Shown: in pieces, positions 33,411 to 41,826 of the stretch
Layout: the number at the start of each line of letters is the position of its first letter
Position numbering within the stretch: the stretch's first letter is position 1
Assembly: GCF_030409315.1 (NCBI RefSeq)
Contig: NZ_JAUFPS010000020.1
Coordinates: forward strand, 62,001 to 126,000
Source: Mucilaginibacter flavus
GTDB lineage: Bacteria > Bacteroidota > Bacteroidia > Sphingobacteriales > Sphingobacteriaceae
Reading direction: 5' to 3'
Length of the DNA: 64,000 nt
Position numbers and translations under genes: made by a program
Notes under the pieces: model-generated
The model's input: the letters and a program-made list of their open reading frames with translations, nothing else
The model's database searches: none
Told to the model about the DNA's origin: nothing

Positions 33411-34118
33411 ATGCTTAACAAAAAAAGAATTTTATTGGCAGAAGACGAAGAACACTTGTTAGAAGCCATCAAACTTAACCTGGAGCTGGAAGGTTATAAA
33501 GTTTCTACAGCTAAAAACGGTAAAAAAGCTTTACAGTTATTTAAAGAAGAGCGCTTTAACCTGGTTATATTAGACGTAATGATGCCCGAAATTGACGGCT
33601 TTGTGGTTGCAGAAACCATCAGGTTGGAAAATACCGAGGTACCTATTATGTTCCTTACTGCTAAAAACACCAACGAAGATAAAATTGCCGGTTTAAAAAA
33701 AGGTGCCGATGATTATTTAACCAAACCTTTTAACCTGGAAGAACTGATTTTAAGGGTGAACAACCTGGTAAAACGCAGCCTGAAAGGCGAAGACCTTAAA
33801 GAGTTTAACAGCTACAAAATAGGCGAAAAAACCATCCACTTTAACTCATTTGAGTTGGTTAATGAGGATGGCTCAATTACCGCCCTTACCAAAAAGGAAA
33901 CTATGCTGCTTAAACTGCTGATTGAGCGCCGTAACGACGCCGTATCGCGTGAGCAGATCCTGGAAACGGTTTGGAACTACGATGTATATCCATCAACCCG
34001 TACTATTGATAACTTTATCCTTACCTTCCGTAAGTACTTTGAACCAGATCCTAAAAACCCGGTTTATTTTCACTCTATCCGTGGCGTAGGTTATAAATTT
34101 ACCGATAATCTGCATTAA
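33411..34118 (+). CDS. OmpR family response regulator
   Basis: The 235-residue protein has a receiver domain with acidic pair E11-D12 (LLAEDEEH), phosphoacceptor D55 (LVILDVMMPEIDG) and Lys in TKPFNLEEL. The C-terminal winged-helix DNA-binding domain contains LTKKETMLLKLLIERRNDAV and ends FHSIRGVGYKF. It is cognate to the adjacent kinase. Its stop codon overlaps the next start as TAATG at 34116-34120, so the TPR protein is part of the same translation unit. Targets are unknown. Confidence 0.94.
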   Translation: MLNKKRILLAEDEEHLLEAIKLNLELEGYKVSTAKNGKKALQLFKEERFNLVILDVMMPEIDGFVVAETIRLENTEVPIMFLTAKNTNEDKIAGLKKGADDYLTKPFNLEELILRVNNLVKRSLKGEDLKEFNSYKIGEKTIHFNSFELVNEDGSITALTKKETMLLKLLIERRNDAVSREQILETVWNYDVYPSTRTIDNFILTFRKYFEPDPKNPVYFHSIRGVGYKFTDNLH

Positions 34119-34639
34119 TGTTCAGCAACAGGGTACGCATATTTATAGCTTTTGTTTTCCTGCTATCATTGGGTTTGCTGCTTCGCCTTCATATTTATGA
34201 GCTGGCAGCGGTGGCGGTAATGATGATTGTACTGTTGATATGGGATTATTTTAAGCAGGGTACCCTGGTAGTAGCGGCCAAACATTTTCACAACAAGGAT
34301 TTTGAAAAGGCCGAAAAATCATTGAAAGAGATAAGTAATCCCAAATGGCTCAGTAAAAAACGCCGTGGGTTTTATGAGTATATATATGGCGGCATATGTA
34401 TTAACAAGCAGGAGTTTGAAGCCGCCGAACAACATTATGAACTGGCTGCCAAATACCCGTTAAGAAACCTTAACGATCATGTGGCGGCCCTGGTAACTGT
34501 AGCCAATATTTGCATAAGGCGAGGTAACTACGAAAAAGCGAAAGCCTATTTGCAGCTTACCGAGCAACATGCCGATAAAATTACAGCCAAAATGAAGGAT
34601 GTGATTCACAAACTTCACAAGGAGACTTTAAAAAAATAA
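34118..34639 (+). CDS. Membrane-anchored TPR protein cotranslated with the two-component system
   Basis: The 173-residue product has two N-terminal hydrophobic segments (about 5-20 and 26-43) and then a cytoplasmic helical region. TPR-like pairs include AKHFHNKDFEKAEKSLKEI, EFEAAEQHYELAAKYP and GNYEKAKAYLQLTEQH. It starts inside the response-regulator stop codon (TAATG). Tight coupling suggests a partner for the kinase or regulator, but no activity is known. Confidence 0.82.
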   Translation: MFSNRVRIFIAFVFLLSLGLLLRLHIYELAAVAVMMIVLLIWDYFKQGTLVVAAKHFHNKDFEKAEKSLKEISNPKWLSKKRRGFYEYIYGGICINKQEFEAAEQHYELAAKYPLRNLNDHVAALVTVANICIRRGNYEKAKAYLQLTEQHADKITAKMKDVIHKLHKETLKK

Positions 34640-34787
34640 GAGTCAAGAATCAAGAGTCAAGAATCAAGACAGGAACTTTGCACGTGGAATTAACAGTTGC
34701 CATCTGCAACTGCAGCCCGTTGTTGGTGTTGTCACCAACAACTAAAAGTCTTAATTCTTGATTCTTAACTCTTGACTCTCTTAAAAA
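34640..34787. repeat. Word-type repeat in opposed arms (CAAGAATCAAGAGT vocabulary)
   Basis: The left arm (34640-34671) repeats GAGTCAAGAATCAAGA. The right arm (34748-34783) carries TTCTTGATTCTTAACTCTTGACTC in complementary sense; its words are TTCTTGATTC and AACTCTTGACTC. Between them is a small hairpin GTTGTTGGTG/CACCAACAAC. It separates the TPR gene from hemE. A single arm with the same words is at 63668-63712. Confidence 0.6.
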
Positions 34788-34790
34788 AAT

Positions 34791-35816
34791 ATGAGAGATT
34801 CGTTATTAATAAAAGCAGCTTTTTCCGAAAAAACAGAACGACCGCCGGTATGGATGATGCGCCAGGCTGGTCGTTTCATGAAAGAATATTGGGATATTAA
34901 AAACAAGTATTCCTTTTTGGAAATGTGCAAAACACCAGAGCTTGCTGCTGATGTTACCATGTTGCCGGTTAATTTATTGGGGATTGATGGTGCCATCCTG
35001 TTTTCGGACATATTGGTTACCGGCGAGGCCATGGGCGGCGATTTAAGCTTTAACGCCGGCGTAGGCCCTAAATTTGCCAACCCCGTACGTACCCAAAAAG
35101 ATATCGATAACTTGCAAATCGATGTGATTGACAGGCTGCAATATGTTGCTGATGCTATTAAAGTTATCCAGCAACGTTTAAATGGCAGCATTCCATTAAT
35201 TGGGTTTGCGGGCGCGCCGTTTACCGTAATGAGCTACCTGGTCGAGGGCGGATCATCAAAAGATTTTAAACTGACCAAGCTGATGCTGCACAATGAGCCC
35301 GAAATGGCCCATCAGCTTTTATCAAAAATTGCTACAGTTACGGCAGATTATCTTAATCTGCAAATTGAAGCTGGTGTAAACGCCGTGCAAATATTTGATA
35401 GCTGGGCACAAGCTTTGGCCTGGGACGATTATAAAGAGTTTAGCCACTATTATATACAGCAAATCATCAGCAAGCTAAACCGCAAGGATATTCCGGTGAT
35501 CTCTTTCTGTAAAGGAAGTTCGGTTTTCGCACCGTTAATGGCCGAGGCTAAACCAGATGTGGTATCTATCGACTGGAATGTAGATTTGCTGGATATCAAA
35601 AAACGTTTACCTGCCGGCGTAGCCGTACAGGGGAACCTTGATCCGCACATACTATATGCCGATAAAAAAGTAATTAAAGACCGCATCTATCGCCTGTTCG
35701 ACCGGATGAAGGACGAGCCTGGCTTCATCTTCAACCTGGGCCACGGCATTATGCCCGATATCCCGTTTGATAATGTGAAGTACGCGGTAGAGGTAATAAA
35801 AGAGTATAGCTACTAA
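34791..35816 (+). CDS. hemE: Uroporphyrinogen decarboxylase
   Basis: The 341-residue cytosolic enzyme decarboxylates uroporphyrinogen III to coproporphyrinogen III. The N-terminal family motif PPVWMMRQAGRFMKEY carries the substrate-binding Arg residues. The catalytic Asp region is ALLFSDIL-like AILFSDILVTGEAMG. GFAGAPFTVMSYLVEGG and HGIMPDIPFDNV near the C-terminus complete the family pattern. It is the fourth heme gene in the island and the third on the + strand after hemB and hemL. A word-type repeat immediately precedes its ATG. Confidence 0.96.
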   Translation: MRDSLLIKAAFSEKTERPPVWMMRQAGRFMKEYWDIKNKYSFLEMCKTPELAADVTMLPVNLLGIDGAILFSDILVTGEAMGGDLSFNAGVGPKFANPVRTQKDIDNLQIDVIDRLQYVADAIKVIQQRLNGSIPLIGFAGAPFTVMSYLVEGGSSKDFKLTKLMLHNEPEMAHQLLSKIATVTADYLNLQIEAGVNAVQIFDSWAQALAWDDYKEFSHYYIQQIISKLNRKDIPVISFCKGSSVFAPLMAEAKPDVVSIDWNVDLLDIKKRLPAGVAVQGNLDPHILYADKKVIKDRIYRLFDRMKDEPGFIFNLGHGIMPDIPFDNVKYAVEVIKEYSY

Positions 35817-35827
35817 TTAATAACAGG

Positions 35828-35924
35828 CGTCATTGCGAGGCACGAAGCAATCTCCCAACTATACAGAGTGAACTTTTAAGCTTGCTCTGCCAATTCGGAG
35901 ATTGCTTCGTACCTCGCAATGACG
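35828..35924. repeat. Long inverted repeat, CGTCATTGCGAGG family, copy B
   Basis: Arms of about 27 bp begin CGTCATTGCGAGGCACGAAG and differ at one position. The loop is about 40 bp. It ends 13 bp before the hemJ start, so it must lie within or just upstream of the hemJ leader. Confidence 0.85.
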
Positions 35925-35937
35925 TACTTTGATAAAT

Positions 35938-36471
35938 ATGTACAACTACGTTCTCGCCATACATATCATTTTTGTAGTCTGCTGGATGGCGGGGCTGTTT
36001 TACATGGTGCGCCTGTTTATTTACCATACCGAGGCACAGGATAAACCCGAACCGGACCGTAGCATCCTATCGGCACAGTTCGAAATCATGGAGAAAAAGC
36101 TGTTTAATGTTATAACAGCACCATCCATGTTCATTGTGATCATTGCCGGTTGTACCATGGTTTACCTGAAACAGGGTTGGATGCTGATGGCCTGGCTACA
36201 GGTTAAAATGCTTTTTGTGCTGGGACTTGTAGCCTATCACCACATCTGCGAGCATAAAATGAAGCAGATGCGCAAAGGTATTTTTAAGTGGACATCTACC
36301 CAGTTGCGCCTTTGGAACGAATTAGCCACCATTCTGCTATTTGCTATTGTTTTCCTTGCTGTGTTAAAGGACGGCCTCAGCTGGATTTTCGGCGTTGTTG
36401 GGATAGTATCATTAGGTGTGATACTGATGATAGCTGTGAAGATTTACAAGCGGTTCAGGGAACGAAAATAG
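35938..36471 (+). CDS. hemJ: HemJ-type protoporphyrinogen IX oxidase
   Basis: The 177-residue inner-membrane protein starts at the ATG at 35938 (MYNYVLAIHIIFVVCWMAGLF), with a TTG at 35929 less likely. Four or five hydrophobic helices are present. The conserved His9 in AIHIIFVVCWMAG is a likely heme ligand, and KMLFVLGLVAYHHICEHKMK is typical of the HemJ/UPF0093 group. HemJ oxidises protoporphyrinogen IX to protoporphyrin IX. Its position after hemE supports this role over the more distant CopD relatives. Confidence 0.85.
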   Translation: MYNYVLAIHIIFVVCWMAGLFYMVRLFIYHTEAQDKPEPDRSILSAQFEIMEKKLFNVITAPSMFIVIIAGCTMVYLKQGWMLMAWLQVKMLFVLGLVAYHHICEHKMKQMRKGIFKWTSTQLRLWNELATILLFAIVFLAVLKDGLSWIFGVVGIVSLGVILMIAVKIYKRFRERK

Positions 36472-36506
36472 CATACTATTTTACAACTATTTAAATAGCA
36501 TAACAT

Positions 36507-36536
36507 ATTTAGAGACGCGTAATTGCGTCTCTAAAT
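36507..36536. terminator. ATTTAGAGACGC/GCGTCTCTAAAT hairpin between convergent genes
   Basis: The 12-bp perfect stem with a 6-base loop is a TAGAGACGC family repeat, placed between hemJ (+) and the small gene at 36565 (-). It may serve as terminator but lacks a long T-tract. Confidence 0.6.
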
Positions 36537-36564
36537 GTATAAAGCAGATGTGTGATGCGATGAT

Positions 36565-36750
36565 TTAGGCCTCGTCCTTAGTGTTTTTGACCAAACCTAT
36601 CCCCGTAAAGAAAAATAATAATGATATAATACCCACTACAACCAAAGTAGTGGTTTGGCCGTGATGATTGATAATATCAACCCCGGTATAAATTAAGCCG
36701 ATGATTCCCAACACGGTAAGTATGGCTCCGAATGTGCGTTTTAAGTTCAT
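36565..36750 (-). CDS. Small two-helix membrane protein (61 aa)
   Basis: From the ATG at 36750 (MNLKRTFGAILTVLGIIGLIYTG) the product has two hydrophobic segments, about 7-23 and 34-52. A short polar loop contains NHHGQTTT, and the tail VKNTKDEA is charged. The longer frame to 36798 adds sequence unlike a signal peptide. The family is not certain. It is divergent from the SPFH gene with 91 bp between start codons, so the two may share a control region. Confidence 0.65.
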   Translation of the reverse strand: MNLKRTFGAILTVLGIIGLIYTGVDIINHHGQTTTLVVVGIISLLFFFTGIGLVKNTKDEA

Positions 36751-36841
36751 GATAACGGTTGCTGTTTTATAAAGCATTTGTATAAAAACAAATAACACTC
36801 CAATTATTTGCCTACATTTATTTAACTAAACAAATAGCCTT

Positions 36842-37783
36842 ATGACAGGACAAATCATCACTTTTATTATCCTATTTATTGTACTGGTAGTTATCTTATC
36901 TTCATTTGTGTCTGTAAAACAGGGCACAATAGTGGTAATTACAGTATTTGGCAAGTATCGCCGTATACTTACACCGGGGCTTAATTTTAAGCTGCCATTT
37001 ATTGAAAACATCTATTCCAAAATATCCATCCAGAACCGCTCTGTCGAGCTGGAATTCCAGGCCGTAACTTTCGACCAGGCGAATGTGTATTTTAAAGCCA
37101 TGCTGCTGTATTCGGTACTGGATCAGCAGGAGGAAACCATTAAAAACGTGGCCTTTAAGTTTGTTGACGAACGCAACCTGATGCAGGCGCTGATCCGTAC
37201 GGTTGAAGGCTCCATCCGCGCGTTTGTGGCTACCAAGCGCCAGAGCGAGGTATTGATTTTACGCCGCGACATTGTGGAACACGTAAAAGAACAATTGGAT
37301 GTGATACTGGAAGGATGGGGCTACCACCTGCAGGATTTGCAATTGAATGATATCACTTTTGATGATGTGATCATGAAATCAATGAGCCAGGTAGTGGCAT
37401 CAAACAACCTGAAAGCCGCTGCCGAAAATGAAGGCCAGGCTTTACTGATCACTAAAACTAAAGCTGCCGAAGCCGAAGGTAACGCCATCAAAATTTCGGC
37501 CCAGGCCGAGCGCGAAGCTGCCCAGTTACGTGGCCAGGGTATAGCGCTGTTCCGTGAGGAAGTTGCCCGTGGTATGACAGTTGCCGCCAAAGAAATGGCC
37601 GGCGCTAATATGGATACCTCGGTAATTTTGTTCACCATGTGGACGGAATCTATCAAGCACTTCTCTGAAAACTCAAAAGGAAACGTAATTTTCCTTGATG
37701 GCTCAACCGATCAGATGCAACATACGTTAAAAGAAATGATGGCCTTAAACCTTTTACATACCGACGACGTCAAAAAGAAGTAA
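36842..37783 (+). CDS. SPFH domain (stomatin/band 7-like) protein
   Basis: The 313-residue protein has one N-terminal membrane helix (about 4-24, IITFIILFIVLVVILSSFVS), then an SPFH domain (TVFGKYRRILTPGLNFKLPF, ALIRTVEGSIRAFVATKRQ). A coiled-coil helix with AAENEGQALLITKTKAAEAE and AQAEREAAQLRGQ follows. Proteins of this kind oligomerise at the membrane and often organise proteases or microdomains. The usual NfeD or HflC partner is absent; the next gene, 19 bp on, is a HEXXH protein, which may be a coincidence or a working pair. Confidence 0.9.
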   Translation: MTGQIITFIILFIVLVVILSSFVSVKQGTIVVITVFGKYRRILTPGLNFKLPFIENIYSKISIQNRSVELEFQAVTFDQANVYFKAMLLYSVLDQQEETIKNVAFKFVDERNLMQALIRTVEGSIRAFVATKRQSEVLILRRDIVEHVKEQLDVILEGWGYHLQDLQLNDITFDDVIMKSMSQVVASNNLKAAAENEGQALLITKTKAAEAEGNAIKISAQAEREAAQLRGQGIALFREEVARGMTVAAKEMAGANMDTSVILFTMWTESIKHFSENSKGNVIFLDGSTDQMQHTLKEMMALNLLHTDDVKKK

Positions 37784-37802
37784 AATGTTTAACTCCTGAT
37801 TA

Positions 37803-38354
37803 ATGAAGATAAAATTGCTGAAGTGGATTGGCGTAAGCGCCTTGTGTTTGATGATGTATGGCGCCAGGGCGCAGCAATACCAGCAGTATCACCAGTTAAC
37901 TGCTAATGATTTTTGGGGCACGCCGCGGGCAAATGCCGGCGGCGTTGTTGCTTATACCAACTGCACTATTGATTTTAAGTACCAGGCCAGCAACCATAAT
38001 AGCTATTACCTTATTAATGCTACGGTAAACTTGCTGTTAAACAGTAACAAATCCTGGCTCGACAGGAGCCGTGTAACATCACAGGCCCAGCTTGCCGAGA
38101 TATTAAAACACGAGCAGGGGCATTACCTGATAGCCTACCTGGAGCAGCAGGAGCTTTTACGACAAATAACTAAAACACGTTTTAGCTACAACTACAAATA
38201 CGAGGCGATGGAGTTGTTTAACCGCATTGATGCCAAGTACAAACAACTCAACAGTGATTACGACGAAGATACCCAGCACATGACCAACCGCCAGCAACAA
38301 CATAGCTGGGACCTGTATTTTAAAAAACGACTGGAGTTTGAGCCTACTGAGTAG
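37803..38354 (+). CDS. DUF922-like secreted protein with HEXXH motif
   Basis: The 183-residue protein has a signal peptide at 1-23 (LMMYGARAQ). It contains LTANDFWGTPRANAGGVVAYT, typical of DUF922-like proteins, and a zinc-protease-like H103-E-Q-G-H107 in ILKHEQGHYLIAYLEQQEL. A helical tail with QQQHSWDLYFKKRL follows. The HEXXH motif suggests a metallopeptidase fold, but no third ligand can be named with certainty. It is 19 bp downstream of the SPFH gene and probably in the same operon. Confidence 0.78.
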   Translation: MKIKLLKWIGVSALCLMMYGARAQQYQQYHQLTANDFWGTPRANAGGVVAYTNCTIDFKYQASNHNSYYLINATVNLLLNSNKSWLDRSRVTSQAQLAEILKHEQGHYLIAYLEQQELLRQITKTRFSYNYKYEAMELFNRIDAKYKQLNSDYDEDTQHMTNRQQQHSWDLYFKKRLEFEPTE

Positions 38355-38359
38355 GGTAT

Positions 38360-39148
38360 TTATCTTAAGCCCTCATATTTGCTATATACCGATGTTTGCC
38401 CAAAATCCATCCGGAAAACAAGCATGATTTGGCCGTATTGGTCGGGGGAGTTGTTCTTAAAAACTTTGGGATCATCGTTATAGCCATCAAGTCCTTCGCC
38501 AAAGGTTACATTGTATTGATAGCCAATGTTGATATGGTACCGGGGTTCATCAAAGTTGTTATTTATTTTAAAATCGTACCCAAACCTTAAAGCCACCAAT
38601 GGGTTTAAGCCATTGTCTTTGCCTGGGAAGGTATAATTTAACGGGCCATTAGCAGCTATAAGATTGGTACGCTGCACATCAACAAGGTTATTACCTATAA
38701 CACCCACGCCGCAACCGACGTATAAATCTTTTAAAGCGGTTAAAACATCATTGTCCGAATAATTAATGAAACTACCGAATAAAGCATCAGCACGTATAAC
38801 CATTGCTTTATAGGCATTTTTGAAATACCTGCCGTAGGCATCTTTATCAACCGTACGACCGCCGCCCGATAGCGTGCCAAACTGAAACTCGGCGGCAAGC
38901 GGTAAAAAAGGCGTAAAGTTATAGGTAAAATTAAAATTGAAGCCCGGGTGGGCATCATGCCGTTTGGTGTCCGCGAAAGCTTTATCGTAACTTGCCCCTG
39001 CACCAAAACCATAATCATAGTAGGTAATAAGCACAATATCAGATACCGGGGCATAAAACAGGCTCCTTTTATTGGTGTTGTTAAACGCGTATTGCGCGTT
39101 TGCATATAAAGAAATAAAACTAAGCGCACAGGTTAAAATACGCTTCAC
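38360..39148 (-). CDS. Secreted beta-barrel-like hypothetical protein (262 aa)
   Basis: A signal peptide at about 1-18 (LSFISLYANAQ) precedes a beta-rich body with Tyr/Phe-Asn patterns: HPGFNFNFTYNFTPFLPLAA, VALRFGYDFKINNNF and YHINIGYQYNVTFGEG. This resembles small Bacteroidota outer-membrane barrels. It is convergent with the DUF922 gene, with only 5 bp between stop codons. Function is unknown. Confidence 0.72.
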   Translation of the reverse strand: MKRILTCALSFISLYANAQYAFNNTNKRSLFYAPVSDIVLITYYDYGFGAGASYDKAFADTKRHDAHPGFNFNFTYNFTPFLPLAAEFQFGTLSGGGRTVDKDAYGRYFKNAYKAMVIRADALFGSFINYSDNDVLTALKDLYVGCGVGVIGNNLVDVQRTNLIAANGPLNYTFPGKDNGLNPLVALRFGYDFKINNNFDEPRYHINIGYQYNVTFGEGLDGYNDDPKVFKNNSPDQYGQIMLVFRMDFGQTSVYSKYEGLR

Positions 39149-39505
39149 AGTGATGGGGTATTCATTTATAGGTTCGTTTTTTATTCAAAAAAAGCGCAAT
39201 CTATAAATTAGAATAACATTCAATCTATTTACATCAAATAATATGCGATAATAGCCTATTAGTTAAAAACAAGACGAATTTTGTTAACCATTCGGCAAAA
39301 CTACCCATTGCAAAGGCCATAAAATGAGGTAGTTAATTTTATTTACTTATACGCAAGGCCATTTCTCTTCCTGTTAAGAAGGAAACAATTTAGAAGTAAT
39401 TAAAAATAACAACTATTGGGTAAACAAGCTTTCGGCGCATCGTTATAAAGTTAACAGCCACATGGTACATTTAACCCATGTGGCTGGTGCTGTTTACATA
39501 TAGGT
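39149..39505. other. 357-bp intergenic region without gene
   Basis: The region is A/T-rich, with no convincing open frame on either strand. The only structure is the hairpin at 39455-39486. The upstream region of the barrel gene (39149-39230) shows no clear TAnnTTTG element. Confidence 0.5.
39455..39486 (-). terminator. Hairpin after the first M13 peptidase gene
   Basis: CAGCCACATGG pairs with CCATGTGGCTG about 20 bp past the stop codon at 39506. The following - strand bases are T-rich but not a pure T-tract. Confidence 0.6.
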
Positions 39506-41545
39506 TTACCAGATTTTTACACGCTTATCTGGGTCTAACCACATCTTATCGCCTTTTTTGATATGGAAGGCTTCGTAAAACTCCGGCACATCACTAAACG
39601 GACCGTTTACACGTAAAAAGCCGGGAGCGTGAACATCTGTGAGGATTTGGTTGGCAAGGGCCTCATCACGTTCCTGGCCAAGCCAGCCAATAGCGTAACC
39701 TAAAAAGAAACGCTGCATGGGGCTTAAGCCGTTGATGGATTTGCCCTCTTTATATTGTTTGGTCTTTTTAAACGCATCTATCCCTAAAACAATACCGCCC
39801 AGGTCGGCTATGTTTTCGCCTAAAGTAGCTTTACCGTTTACGTGCAGGCTATCTAATACAATGTAGCTGCTAAACTGATCGGCAAGCATATTGGCGCGTT
39901 TGGTAAATTTCACTGAGTCGGTTGGCGTCCACCAGGTTTTAAGATTTCCTTTAGCGTCAAACAAACGACCTTCATCATCAAACCCATGGGTGATTTCGTG
40001 ACCAATGGTTGAGGCGGCTACATAACCGTAAGCAACGGCATCATCTATTTCGCTATCCTTTACGCCCGGTATGGTAAACTGAGCCGCAGGCAGCGTAATC
40101 TCGTTATTTGAAGGACTGTAACTGGCATTATAGGTTTGCGGTGTCATACCCCACTCGGCATGGTCAACCGGTTTGCCCATTTTGTTAATGTTAACCAGGT
40201 AAGCCCAGTGCCTGGCACGCATCACGTTGCCGGCAAATGATTCACGATCCATGATCAGTGTCGAAAAATCTTTCCATTTATCAGGATAGCCAACTTTGGG
40301 GCGAATGGCATTTAGCTTTACCAAAGCCTTTTGTTTGGTTTCGGGGCTCATCCAATCCAGTTTGGCAATATGCTCGCGGTAGGCCTGGCGAATGGCTTCT
40401 ACCATATCGGTATACCGCTGTTTAGCCGTAACCGGGAAATACTCTTTCACAAATAAAAAGCCAAGCGCTTCGCCCATTAAACCGTTTTCGGTATCCAATA
40501 CTCTTTTCCAACGCGGCAGTTGTTCTTTACGACCCGAGATCACCTTGCCACTGAAACGGAAACTTTCGGCATCGGCAGCGCTGTTTAAATATGGCGCGTA
40601 TGACGATATTAGTTTCCAGCGCAAGTAAGCTTTCCAATCGGCGGCGGGGAATGTTTTCAGCGCGGTATTTAAGGCTCTGTAATATTCGGGCTGGCCAACA
40701 ATTACCGAATCTACCGGTTTTAATTCAAGCGTTTTAAATACAGTAGGCCAGTTAATTGCAGGCGTAAGCGCGTTTAATTGCGCAATGGTCATTTTATGAT
40801 AGTTGGCGTAAGGGTCGCGTAATTTTTCAAGCTTGCGGCTGCTATCGGCCAAAAACTTCTCTATTTTGTAAATGCTTTCGGCACCTGCTTTGGCCTGCTC
40901 CTCACTATAGCCCGAAATTTTGAGCATAGCAGGCAGGTGATTAGTAGTATAATCCGTACGGATTTTTGTGGTGCGGGCGTCCGTTTTAAAATAGTAATCG
41001 CGGTTGGGCAAACCCAGGCCGGCTTGTCCTAACTGTAGCATCATTTTGGAGCTGTTTTTAGCATCCTGACCTACCCGGCTGCCAATAACGTTGCGGGTAC
41101 CGGTAGCCGTTAATACCGCAGCGGCATTCAATATCCCGTTAACGTTGTTGGCAGCATCAATCAGGGCCAATTGCTCTTTCAAAGGATTGATGCCCTGGTT
41201 TTCGATATTCACTGTATCGAGGCCGGTAAAATAAAAATCGCCAATTTTTTGCGTGATGGTGCCCTTGGCGGCATTGGTTTTCAAGGCATCTTCGTTAATC
41301 TTTTTAAGCCTGTCACGTAATTCTTCAGATACCACGTTTCCAATACCCCAGCTTGAGTATGCCGCCGGGATTGGATTCCGTTTTAGCCAGCCACCATTGG
41401 CGTACTTGAAAAAGTCTGTCCCCGGACTAACCGAGGTATCCAGGTTGTTAAAAACCGGATCATTGGGTACAGCTATGTAGGCGCTTAAGGCCAAAGCGGT
41501 TATAGCAATCCCGCCCAAAATAAATTTCTGGTAATGTTTTGTCAT
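39506..41545 (-). CDS. M13 family metallopeptidase (neprilysin/PepO-like), membrane-anchored copy
   Basis: The 679-residue protein has one hydrophobic N-terminal segment (about 9-25) without a lipobox Cys, so it is either a signal anchor or a cleaved signal. The M13 N-terminal domain starts at DTSVSPGTDFFKYANGGWLK. The zinc motif is H516-E-I-T-H520 in STIGHEITHGFDDEGR, the third ligand E577 is in GENIADLGG, and it ends with DKRVKIW. Such enzymes cleave short peptides outside the cytoplasm. It is 281 bp downstream of a close paralogue on the same strand, with a terminator between them. Confidence 0.93.
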   Translation of the reverse strand: MTKHYQKFILGGIAITALALSAYIAVPNDPVFNNLDTSVSPGTDFFKYANGGWLKRNPIPAAYSSWGIGNVVSEELRDRLKKINEDALKTNAAKGTITQKIGDFYFTGLDTVNIENQGINPLKEQLALIDAANNVNGILNAAAVLTATGTRNVIGSRVGQDAKNSSKMMLQLGQAGLGLPNRDYYFKTDARTTKIRTDYTTNHLPAMLKISGYSEEQAKAGAESIYKIEKFLADSSRKLEKLRDPYANYHKMTIAQLNALTPAINWPTVFKTLELKPVDSVIVGQPEYYRALNTALKTFPAADWKAYLRWKLISSYAPYLNSAADAESFRFSGKVISGRKEQLPRWKRVLDTENGLMGEALGFLFVKEYFPVTAKQRYTDMVEAIRQAYREHIAKLDWMSPETKQKALVKLNAIRPKVGYPDKWKDFSTLIMDRESFAGNVMRARHWAYLVNINKMGKPVDHAEWGMTPQTYNASYSPSNNEITLPAAQFTIPGVKDSEIDDAVAYGYVAASTIGHEITHGFDDEGRLFDAKGNLKTWWTPTDSVKFTKRANMLADQFSSYIVLDSLHVNGKATLGENIADLGGIVLGIDAFKKTKQYKEGKSINGLSPMQRFFLGYAIGWLGQERDEALANQILTDVHAPGFLRVNGPFSDVPEFYEAFHIKKGDKMWLDPDKRVKIW

Positions 41546-41561
41546 ATCAACTCGTTTGCAT

Positions 41562-41569
41562 CAAATTTA
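41562..41569 (-). promoter_or_regulatory. Bacteroidota -7 element TAAATTTG before M13 copy 1
   Basis: On the - strand TAAATTTG ends 16 bp before the ATG at 41545. It lies just downstream of the terminator of the upstream paralogue, so the two genes are probably separate transcription units. Confidence 0.4.
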
Positions 41570-41577
41570 ATTAAAAA

Positions 41578-41604
41578 ACAAACGCCTTATTAAAAGGCGT
41601 TTGT
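41578..41604 (-). terminator. Terminator of M13 copy 2
   Basis: ACAAACGCCTT pairs with AAGGCGTTTGT around a 5-base loop, followed on the - strand by a T-rich run (GTTTTTTAATT). Confidence 0.8.
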
Positions 41605-41694
41605 AACAGTGTTGTGTTGAAAAGAGGTGGTTATAAAACTATGTAACTACGAGTTGCAAATCCGGTGCATTTTTACTAAGCTCCTTTTTTACTC

Positions 41695-41785
41695 TGTCAT
41701 GGATATGCACGAAGCATCTATTCGTAAGCTTACAGAGCAAACCCGCATGGAGTAGAATAGATCCTTCGTTACACTCAGGATGACA
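41695..41785. repeat. Inverted intergenic repeat (TGTCAT...GGATGACA)
   Basis: A left arm with GCACGAAGCATCTATTC is mirrored by GAATAGATCCTTCGTTACAC and CAGGATGACA. This is the GATGACA/AATAGATCCTTCG type of repeat common in Bacteroidota intergenic DNA. Confidence 0.6.
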
Positions 41786-41826
41786 GCCGTTTTATAATCA
41801 GGCATTAGTAAAAGAGAGGTTCCTCC

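Noticed and set aside
36288..36494. 68-codon frame inside hemJ
   Set aside because: It is a different-frame shadow of the hemJ C-terminal half.
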